A stretch of DNA of 64,000 nucleotides from Pyronema omphalodes (lineage: Eukaryota; Ascomycota; Pezizomycetes; Pezizales; Pyronemataceae). The translations under genes were made by a program, and so were the position numbers. The stretch covers positions 744,001-808,000 of the forward strand of contig JAJJXM010000017.1 of NCBI GenBank assembly GCA_024516155.1, given 5' to 3'. The notes under the pieces are model-generated. The model worked only from the letters and a program-made list of their open reading frames with translations. It made no database searches and was not told where the DNA came from. Shown here piece after piece: positions 56,362 to 64,000 of the stretch (position 1 is the stretch's first letter; every line of letters begins with the position of its first letter).

Positions 56362-57867
56362 AATGAAATCCGTGTTTATATTCTGAATTTAGGACCGTTG
56401 AGCTTGCTAAGACTGTTAAGATGGCTGAGTTTCTGAATGGCTGAATTTGCGGAATTCTGGGAAATTCATGCATCTTTATAGAAGAATCTGATCATCTGCC
56501 AAACAATATCCAAGGCGTTCACAAACTTCTAAATTCCGCAACAGAATACGTCGATCATCATATTTGGTTACCAATCCAAATATCATAAAAATGAGAACAA
56601 GCCTAAAAATGCGCAATACGAGTCGCTGACCATACGGAACAGGGTTCCTTCATGGTACATTGGTAAGGCGGACTTGAAGGTACATACATCAGATGCATAC
56701 AGTTTCTAGGCAGCGACTTGGTCTCCACTTTGTGTAACCACAGATTTGCTGATTTGATAATTTGCTTACATACTCAGGGTCAGACAGACTGGTGAGTGGT
56801 GATAAATTGACAAACTTAAAATTTGATAGCCGAAATGCGCATAACTTCAAAAATAAGAATGCTAAGAAATATACGCAGGGCTGACAGATCTGCTACCGGT
56901 GAGATTCATGAAAATAATAAGATGCATAAAATTATCTTGTGATAGAGGCACGAGACTTTAGGATCAAGTTGCATACAGGTTCCTCTTAAGCATCTATGTA
57001 CTCGGGAATCGAAATCCGCGCAGGCGGAGCCTGAAGATGCGTAGGGAGTTATGGACTCTACATATGTAAAACTGGAGATCTTCAATGGATATTACTTACT
57101 CGGCAAGGCCGACACCCTACGTCTGGTATGTACTCTATGACTTATGACTTCTCGTATAAGGCTTTGAAATAGGCCCAAGAGGTAGTAGAAGATAATCCAC
57201 TTGATATGTTGACCAATTTTTCTACTATTAGACGACACAAGCGGAATAACAAGTATGAAGAGATCCGGAACTCAGCTTAGAAGTCTGACCTTTTCTGGGC
57301 GGTCAAAAGCAGCAGCTTATATCCTAGGAGATCCTTGGGTAAATAATGGAATTCAAATTAAGAAAGCGAAAGAAAAGTTCAAGCCCATAGTATATGTTTT
57401 CCCGATTCGAATATTTGATCAATCGATTTCATAGGTGCATATCAGATCATCACTCGCACTGGTCCGGAATCTGTATTTTTCTTGTGCGGTTCCCTGTATG
57501 GAGATTTTGTCTAATATCCATATCGTGGTCTTTGGAGTTTTTTGCTATGTGTGGTTTATTGATAATAAAATTGTTTTACTCTCGGGATTATTTTGAGGTA
57601 ATGTTGGACTGACCGAATAATGAAGCGGACTTCAGAATTGAATGTAGCACTTGGTCTGTGGATCAGCCAGTTGATTCGCATGTGTGATGGCAGGAATTAA
57701 ATATCACCTGTTCTCAAAATATCGAGGAATGAAGTACGGAATGGCAAGTATTAATTGATTGATGGATTCATAAGCGTTTCTAACCATAAGGTGGGATGCA
57801 AAGTAAAGGCACACAGGAAATGGCGTGACGAGGAACAGGAAGCGGTGTGTTGTCAAATTATCAAATT
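56362..57867. other. No recognisable gene
   Basis: Upstream of the two-exon gene. Only short frames. I see nothing I can support in it. Confidence 0.55.
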
Positions 57868-57927
57868 ATCATGCTTAACAGTGCAGAGCGGACGGGATGC
57901 GTTGTGTCCATAATTCTATGACCTTAG
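57868..57927 (-). pseudogene. 5S rRNA 5'-half fragment
   Basis: About 60 nt match the 5' half of the full 5S genes (GCAGAGCGGACGGGATGCG on the + strand) with several changes. These include CTTAACAGTG for CTTAAATAGCG and ACCTTAG for ACCGTAG. The 3' half is missing. Confidence 0.8.
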
Positions 57928-59190
57928 CTGCTGCAATATACACAGAATATAAAATATAACGAAGGACTTGTCATTGCTTTTTCTCAGTTTAAAACGGCTT
58001 TCTAACGTACATATGCGGCTACCTCAGCCATAACCACAGCCATACTCCCATTTTTTCAACCTAGGGATACCCGAAGACCAAGGAAATCACGACAGATTAC
58101 TTTCATAAATAAGGAGATAAACATCGCGGATATATTCCTGAAGCCTGATATCGCAGTCTTGGCCATTTTGTTTTGTCTACATTAATGTATTTTCAATTCT
58201 ACCATCCGTTACGCTGTGATCTATGTTCCCAGATACGTCTGCTAAATATTAAGGCATACCGTCAGCAAATATTCGACTACCTATTACCCATCGTGTTCCT
58301 GAAAAGTTCTATCCACCCCTGAAGACAGCTATCGAGCTCTTGCAAGTGGCATGCGTAAGGTCCATCGTCATATATCACTATATAAAGCATCCCGCTGCTT
58401 ATAACATAAATTCTCTAAATCAAACCTCCCAGTCGTACAAACCGGTTCAAAATGACGTCCAAAACGGACTATATAGACTGTTGGAATATGAGAACTGTAC
58501 GGCTACCTAAATCAGTGTAATGTCAGTAGTATGAGCTGGTTAAACTGCGAAAATCAGTTAACCGAGTGCAAGGCTTGGCAAACCAGGTGAATTGTTTGAA
58601 ACTGCGAAAATTGATTTGTCCAGAGAAACTGGCTTGTGGAGGGGCAATAAATATTATTCAGTGTATACATACCAAAATTGTATACTAATTGGGTCCCCAG
58701 AAAGCACAGCTGACGCTTACGATTGAAGCTCTTGATGAGCCTATCAATGGCCTCCAGAGTATCTGCCTGCATTGAATGGCGGTCCGATATGCATGATGAT
58801 CCGCTTGCATTCGGAAAACAGCAGCTCAGACTCAGCAGTCATCGCGGAAGCTGAGGGCCTATTCACCGCCATTTCATAAAGTTTGGGAAACCTGGTTACC
58901 AGAAACTGATGGATTAAGAAGGTTGAAGATACTGGCAGGCTCGGCCGACGATGGGTTCAAACGAGGTTGAATACATTACACATTTATTCCTGCATGCATC
59001 GGGATCCGATGCGGTTGAGCTGGTTTGCAGGTACCTGGTTCTTTGGACCCCTCAAAACTGAACCAAACGTGCATCCGGGACATCAAAACCGTACAAACTA
59101 ACTGTGAATTGTTACATTGTTGACGATTTTACCCGGTAAACTGGATACGGTTGGGAGGTCTGTATCTGTATAATGTAGCACCTTCTTGGT
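57928..59190. other. No supported gene apart from a weak remnant
   Basis: Short frames. One minus-strand stretch (58,554-58,872) may be a gene remnant and is listed separately. Confidence 0.5.
58554..58872 (-). pseudogene. Possible gene remnant, unidentified
   Basis: From ATG at 58,872 the frame reads MAVNRPSASAMTAESELLFSE... (under 45 codons), then stops. An overlapping frame shifted by one base continues with MQADTLEAIDRLIKSFN. A GTAAGC donor-like site follows, and a TTTTCGCAG acceptor-like site lies about 115 nt later. This looks like a short exon with a one-base lesion. No family is recognised. Confidence 0.2.
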
Positions 59191-59388
59191 GTTCCCCACC
59201 ATCGAACAAAAGTTCCCCTACATAAACCCTGTCGCAGCTGTCAGGGTTCCTAAGAACAAAAGGTTCCTACTTATGCCTAAAGATGGTGGCTAGCGCCACC
59301 ATCTTTAGGCACGAGTAGGAACAAGAGGTTTTTGAAAACAAAAGTTTCCTTGACAACAAAGGTTCCCCAATAACAAAAGATCTGTATA
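59191..59388. repeat. Scattered degenerate AACAAAAGGTTCC motifs around a palindrome
   Basis: At least six variants occur in about 200 bp (AACAAAAGTTCCCC, AACAAAAGGTTCCT, AACAAGAGGTTTTT, AACAAAAGTTTCCT, AACAAAGGTTCCCC, AACAAAAGATC). Spacing is uneven. Confidence 0.6.
59263..59322. repeat. Palindrome, 28-bp arms with 2 mismatches, 4-nt loop
   Basis: GTTCCTACTTATGCCTAAAG begins the left arm, TAGC is the loop, and the right arm returns to GGCACGAGTAGGAAC. The central arms TGCCTAAAGATGGTGGC and complement match the palindrome at 20,571-20,614. It lies about 300 bp before the ankyrin gene. Confidence 0.92.
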
Positions 59389-59625
59389 TAGTAACACGCG
59401 GTCAGCATTAGGCACGGATCACCGCATTCGCTTGATTGTTAAAAATGTTACCCTTGCTTTTGCTGAGCATGACTTGCAACATGTATGATATATAATTATC
59501 GTTTGATTCCTCAGGCGTCGCTCCGTACGACACCTTCCTTTGATACTCGACTTCTTCTTTTCTCCGTCGCTCCCAAATTAACAGGCCAGATTACCTTGGA
59601 AGGGTACCAACTCTAGACACCCATC

Positions 59626-61701
59626 ATGGAAACCAACAGAAACTTCGAAGATCATCGCAAAACTATCGAGAAATTGTATCTCGTTGACGACAACAAGCTG
59701 AAGGATGTTATCAAAATCATGGAAGACCAGCACACCTTTCATGCATCGTATGTTGCTCTTATGCCGTCTCATCAATCCATGTCCTCATTCCGTTACAGGG
59801 AGTCGCAATACAAGAAACGCCTCAAAAAATGGGGGCTTTTCGAGAAGAATATTCCGCATAAGATCTTCGTTAAATTACTCAGTTGGATCAGTTATCGACG
59901 ACACAGAATGAACAAAAGGGCCTGCATAGCTAGGTATCGCGGCCATGTTGTCAACGTGAAAAAAATCGAAACCGGACTCAAACGATACAAAAATAAGCTG
60001 GAGCAGCTAACCAACGAAGATATTTTGCAACTACCAACATGTATTCCCACTGATCCTACAGTGTACTTGATTTGTGGGCTAGTTATTCTAATATTTTTAC
60101 CTGTAGCTTTTCCAGATATCGAATGCTCGACGCCTCCGGGAAGTCCTGAATTGCCCGTGTCTACGAGTTATATGGAATCCGATATGCAGATATCAACAAT
60201 ACAGGATGAAACGATTATTTTAACGCAGGATGATACTCGGAGACACCATGCCCAGTCAATACCTGTCGAACACCCTCCATTTGCCACAGCAATACACTCT
60301 GATACCGCATATTCCCAGCAAGATATTCCAACGTTACCGCTTGCAATCACACCTCAGAAACCCCCCAACATCGCTATATGGCTGAAGACATTCCTCTCGA
60401 CAACAGATGAAAACAAACGGACACCATTACATCTGGCATTGCGAGACGGGTATGAAGCAATGGCACGACTGTTCATTGACCACGGCGCCGACATCTTGGC
60501 CACCGACAGGTACAGGAATACACCGCTGCATGAGGCATCACTAAGGGGGTATGAGGGAGTTGCCCGCCTGCTCATTGACAAGGGTGCCAACATCTCGACG
60601 ATCAACAAGATCGGGAAAACACCGCTGCATCTGGCATCGGAGGAAGGGCATGAGGGGGTTGTCCGTCTGCTAATTGATAACGACGCCGATATTTCTGCCA
60701 CCTATGGCTTCTTAGGTTCAACACCGCTGCAACTCGCATCGGAGAAAGGGCATGAGATGGTTGTCCGCCTGCTCATTGAAAAGGGTGCCAACATCTTGAC
60801 CACCAACTGTTTCGGACGCACACCGCTGCATCTGGCATTGGAGAAAGGGCATGAGGAGGTTGTCCGTCTGCTCATTGAAAAGGGCGCCGATATCTCGATC
60901 GCCAACTGTTTCGGACGCACACCGCTGCACCTGGCATTATCCTGGGGGCATGAAGGGGTTGCCCGCCTGCTCATTGAAAACGGCGCCGATATCTCGACCA
61001 CCCACCGTTTTAAGGAAACACCGCTGCATCTGGCATTGATTAAAGGGCATGAGGAAGTTGCCCGCCTGCTCATTGAAAAGGGCGCCGATATCTCAACCAC
61101 CGACGATGATAGGGATACACCGCTGCACCTGGCATCATCCGGGGGGCATGAGGGGGTTGTCCGCCTGCTCATTGAAAAGGGCGCCGATATCTCAACCACC
61201 GACGATGATAGCGATACACCGCTGCACCTGGCATCACTATGGGGGCATGAGGGGGTCGTCCGTCTGCTCATTGAACAGGGCGACGATATCTCGACCACCA
61301 ACGATGAAGGGCATACACCGCTGCATCTGGCATTGGAGGAAGGGCATGAGAGGGTTGCCCGCCTGCTCATTGAAAAGGGCGCCGATATCTCGATAACCAA
61401 CCGTTTTGGACGCACACCGCTGCATCTGGCATCGGGGGGAGGGTATGAGGAGGTTGTCCGCCTGCTCATTGTAAAGGGCGCCGACATCTCGACCACCGAC
61501 GATGAAAGGCAGACACCGCTGCTTCTAGCATTGGAGGAAGGGCATGAGAGGGTTGCCCGCCTGCTCATTGAAAAGGGCGCTGATATCTCGACCGCCGACC
61601 GTTTTGGGCGCACGCCGCTGCACCTGGCATCATCCGGGGGGAATGAGGGAGTTGTCCGCCTGCTCATTGAAAAGGGCGCCGATATCTCGACCACCAACTA
61701 G
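59626..61701 (+). CDS. Clr5-domain ankyrin-repeat protein, cut short by an in-frame TAG
   Basis: The N-terminal fungal Clr5 domain (about residues 8-60) is split by a 51-nt GTATGT-TTACAG intron at 59,748-59,798. Removing it restores HTFHASESQYKKRLKKWGL. A second intron at 60,041-60,106 or 60,041-60,115 is likely, with a TTCTAAT branch point; without it the region would encode an odd hydrophobic stretch. Both introns are multiples of three, so the frame stays open across them. Thirteen 33-residue ankyrin repeats follow from about 60,418 (consensus TPLHLA--GHEGVVRLLIEKGADIST). They are unusually similar to each other in DNA, suggesting recent expansion or homogenisation. A TAG at 61,699 ends the frame, but a partial fourteenth repeat continues in frame to a TGA at 61,791. 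Such proteins often act in non-self recognition or signalling; the role here is inferred. Confidence 0.85.
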   Translation: METNRNFEDHRKTIEKLYLVDDNKLKDVIKIMEDQHTFHASYVALMPSHQSMSSFRYRESQYKKRLKKWGLFEKNIPHKIFVKLLSWISYRRHRMNKRACIARYRGHVVNVKKIETGLKRYKNKLEQLTNEDILQLPTCIPTDPTVYLICGLVILIFLPVAFPDIECSTPPGSPELPVSTSYMESDMQISTIQDETIILTQDDTRRHHAQSIPVEHPPFATAIHSDTAYSQQDIPTLPLAITPQKPPNIAIWLKTFLSTTDENKRTPLHLALRDGYEAMARLFIDHGADILATDRYRNTPLHEASLRGYEGVARLLIDKGANISTINKIGKTPLHLASEEGHEGVVRLLIDNDADISATYGFLGSTPLQLASEKGHEMVVRLLIEKGANILTTNCFGRTPLHLALEKGHEEVVRLLIEKGADISIANCFGRTPLHLALSWGHEGVARLLIENGADISTTHRFKETPLHLALIKGHEEVARLLIEKGADISTTDDDRDTPLHLASSGGHEGVVRLLIEKGADISTTDDDSDTPLHLASLWGHEGVVRLLIEQGDDISTTNDEGHTPLHLALEEGHERVARLLIEKGADISITNRFGRTPLHLASGGGYEEVVRLLIVKGADISTTDDERQTPLLLALEEGHERVARLLIEKGADISTADRFGRTPLHLASSGGNEGVVRLLIEKGADISTTN

Positions 61702-61791
61702 CTTGGGGAAACACCGCTGCATCTGGCATTGGAGAAAGGGCATGAGGAGGTTATCCGCCTTCTCACTGACAAAACCATGGTATATCACTGA
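61702..61791 (+). pseudogene. Ankyrin repeat coding sequence beyond the premature TAG
   Basis: The frame continues LGETPLHLALEKGHEEVIRLLTDK to TGA at 61,789. It matches the preceding repeats well, so the stop is probably recent, or is read through in some transcripts. Confidence 0.6.
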
Positions 61792-62208
61792 TGATATAGA
61801 TGAACGATGGTGGAATGTTATGTTGCAATGGCTTTTGAGACCTCGAGTAGAGTATCCTGAAACTGTGAAATAAATAAATAGTAAAGCATAGATGACTGTC
61901 ATACTTGGTAACTTGTTTATCCTGATATGGTGTGGATTTCTCGCTCTTGTCTCCATGGGTAGAAGCGATTTAGGAATTGGGATACAGATAATTATATGAC
62001 GATGTTATGATATTCTTGTGGCATAAGCTATAGATCATATAAATACAATGAAGAAAACAATAACATATGCAAAAAAAGAAGAGAAAGGAAAGGAATACTC
62101 CATTCGGAATTTCACTACTTCCTCATCTAACACAAGTGATAATCCATGACATAACATGATGATAAAAGAATGACGAACGACGGTGATTTATGGCGATTGA
62201 CACCCAAA
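61792..62208. other. No recognisable gene
   Basis: Downstream region of the ankyrin gene. AT-rich, short frames only. Confidence 0.55.
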
Positions 62209-62310
62209 GATTCCCGTCTGGTCATCCACGACAGTACTAGTCGGACGATATCATGCCTAAATAGCGCAGAGCGGACGGGATGCGTTATGTTCATGCTTCT
62301 ATGACCGTAG
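62209..62310 (-). pseudogene. Diverged 5S rRNA copy lacking the 3' end
   Basis: 102 nt match the full 5S genes with at least five changes (for example GTCATCC for GTCACCC and TAGTCGG for TAGCCGG). The CTACAGTATCCGG end is replaced by unrelated sequence, so helix I cannot form and no T run is in place. Confidence 0.8.
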
Positions 62311-63002
62311 CTATTAGTTTGAACACATAACAATTATATATAATTGCAAAATATGTTACGACATTGCATATCGATGCACATCTGCCCATCTCCTCATAGA
62401 CCCTGTACTCATATCTGTATGGCTTTCGGGGTGAATAGTTCTCATTATTTTCCAAAAGGTATGATAGTGCTGAGTGGGCTGGCAGAACGTCAATTCTATA
62501 AACTACCCTTCCTAATGACCCACGCATGAATATTCTCAATATAACAATACAATATCCTTCATCCATGTTGCTGTACTTAACTACTACCACAATGCATCAT
62601 ATAATCTTTCCATGGAACTCATTTTTCAAATCGTTATGCGTGCCTCTCAATACCACATTTCATTATGGACTGAGTATGTAAACAAAGCTTTTCCTCTGCC
62701 GTTCAAGAAACATTTTTTGCCTATGAATTTATGTAGGTAATAGTCGAATATATTCTTGAACTCACAATAGCAGTTACTTCTACATATTACAAGCCGGATT
62801 TTAGGATCTGAAATGAACATTATTTAGCAAGGTCATCAGGCGTCACCAACATCACGGTGCAAAACAGTTTGTCTCTACGAAGGAATTATCGTTAGGAGTG
62901 GAATATTTCCTCGGTATTACTATCCAATAAAATAAAAATAGCCAGGTCTTCCGACAGCCCATTTAGTGGTCACCATCCACAGTCGCCCACTCACTCACTC
63001 CA
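62311..63002. other. No recognisable gene
   Basis: Short frames only. It includes the 3' side of the small unknown gene. Confidence 0.5.
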
Positions 63003-63518
63003 TCAATTCCGCCTTACCTGATCTCTATTTAATCTCCTCCGCGCCCTTTCCTCCTTCGAAATTCTCTCCTCTCTTCTCAGTTCCTCCTGTACTCCAGCAC
63101 AATCACAACCCTTCCCCTTATTACACATTCTAATCCCCGACATCCACTGCAGTCTCAACTGCATAGCCTCATCCACCATTCTGGTATTTCCAGGCTCATA
63201 TGCTTCAGCGAACCAGTGAGCCCACTTCTTGGATACCCCTTCACATTCGGCGCTAGAAGGTGCGTGGGCAATGGTTTGCCGAGCGTTCTTCCGCATACGG
63301 TCAAGAAGGATGGCTCGTTCGAATTCTTCTTGAGTTTCGTAGTCTTCGAGGAGAAGGTTAGCTTCGCTGGATGCTGCAGGTATGGCCCAGTTCTGGGATA
63401 ATGGGTATGGTGTGTTGCTAACTGTGGGGTTGGAGGAGGCGGAGCTCGAGGTGTTTGGTGCAGACATGGGCGCATTGTTGGGGTCGTTGTTGGTGGAAGT
63501 GAGATTTTGAGTCGCCAT
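63003..63518 (-). CDS. Small unknown protein (171 residues)
   Basis: Starts at ATG 63,518 (MATQNLTSTNN). Longer upstream open sequence is less protein-like. The N-terminal 50 residues are Asn/Ser/Pro/Thr-rich and disordered. A conserved-looking helical core follows (YETQEEFERAILLDRMRKNARQ, KKWAHWFAEAYEPGN). Near the C-terminus is a Cys-rich CNKGKGCDCAG and a highly charged Arg/Glu tail. No family recognised. The last codons contain CAG/GTAAGG, an excellent splice donor, so the true end may lie beyond an intron downstream and this stop may be intronic. Confidence 0.6.
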   Translation of the reverse strand: MATQNLTSTNNDPNNAPMSAPNTSSSASSNPTVSNTPYPLSQNWAIPAASSEANLLLEDYETQEEFERAILLDRMRKNARQTIAHAPSSAECEGVSKKWAHWFAEAYEPGNTRMVDEAMQLRLQWMSGIRMCNKGKGCDCAGVQEELRREERISKEERARRRLNRDQVRRN

Positions 63519-64000
63519 TGTATGGTGTTTGAGTTGACTAATTCCGTGCCGTAAATAAGGAGGGGAGAGAAGATTGTTTGTTTTATAGAAGAGGCAAATG
63601 GATGAAGGGTTGATCAGTGAATATATGGTGGGCGGATTGGACCATTGATCTGATATTTGGTATGAGCCACGGCTCCCCATCAAAGACAGCAATTCGAAGG
63701 GTGGAAGTCAAACCTTTACAGTCAAGTCATGATACTTTCAACTAGAGCCATCAAACGGAAGGCCAATTACTGTACAAATCTCATAGTAAATGGTGGAGAC
63801 CTTCAGAGAGTTAAACTTCCGCGCTGGACTGCCGGCCGCTCTATTTTGTTGGTTTATTTTAGCCCTATTGCGGTTTTGCATTTGTGTAGGCGAGGTAAGA
63901 CTATTACCAGTCAGCTTCGCATAATTTTGAAGGATAATCAAATGTTAAATCATATAAGGGCTTACGATTGAGACGGCAGGAATGAAGTTCATGATGTTGC
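63519..64000. other. No recognisable gene at window end
   Basis: Upstream of the small unknown gene. Short frames only to the edge of the window. Confidence 0.5.

Noticed and set aside
60041..60115. Apparent transmembrane segment (LICGLVILIFLPV) in the ankyrin protein
   Set aside because: It coincides with a likely frame-preserving intron with GT, CTAAT and AG signals, so it is probably not translated.
60702..61697. 331-codon frame antisense to the ankyrin repeats
   Set aside because: The 99-bp repeats happen to lack stops on the minus strand. The sense frame has the ankyrin consensus.

Overview
The window looks like a gene-sparse, repeat-rich stretch of a filamentous ascomycete (Pezizomycotina-type) nuclear genome. 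The evidence is spliceosomal introns of about 50-120 nt with GTANGT-like donors and CTAAT-type branch points, dispersed single 5S rRNA genes, a tRNA-Glu with a 14-nt intron, a chromodomain Ty3/gypsy element, a Clr5-domain ankyrin protein, and a fungal MARVEL-type membrane protein. I cannot narrow the taxon further.

Layout. 1-10 kb is mostly non-coding. It holds a decayed copy (A) of an unknown gene family, an intact 5S rRNA gene, a 13-bp minisatellite and a 5'-truncated LINE. 10.6-19.5 kb is one complete, young LTR retrotransposon: 1,409-bp LTRs with three differences seen, a 5-bp target duplication, and intact gag and pol. 22-27 kb carries two metabolic genes, an ornithine cyclodeaminase-like enzyme and a five-exon glycerol kinase. 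27-32 kb has no recognisable gene and is full of microsatellites, including about 890 bp of AAAAGT repeat. 32-36.5 kb holds a tRNA-Glu, two more copies (B and C) of the unknown family and further 5S sequence. 38-56 kb is the conserved part, with five genes all on the minus strand: MARVEL protein, short-chain dehydrogenase, 26S proteasome subunit Rpn6, a giant coiled-coil protein and a two-exon unknown. 56-64 kb is accessory again: 5S fragments, palindromes, a Clr5/ankyrin-repeat gene with an in-frame stop near its end, and one small unknown gene.

The most unusual content is the repeated unit seen at 2.1-3.9, 32.4-34.0 and 34.7-36.5 kb. Each unit has a 172-192-codon ORF of unknown function (decayed in copy A), a short upstream ORF starting 60-61 nt before it, a partly conserved antisense ORF downstream, and 5S rRNA sequence convergent with the ORF about 0.7-0.8 kb downstream. 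Copies B and C also have an inverted truncated paralogue facing the ORF across a spacer of 259 or 260 nt. The two full 5S genes are identical over 115 nt although their flanks have diverged. I recognise no known family here.
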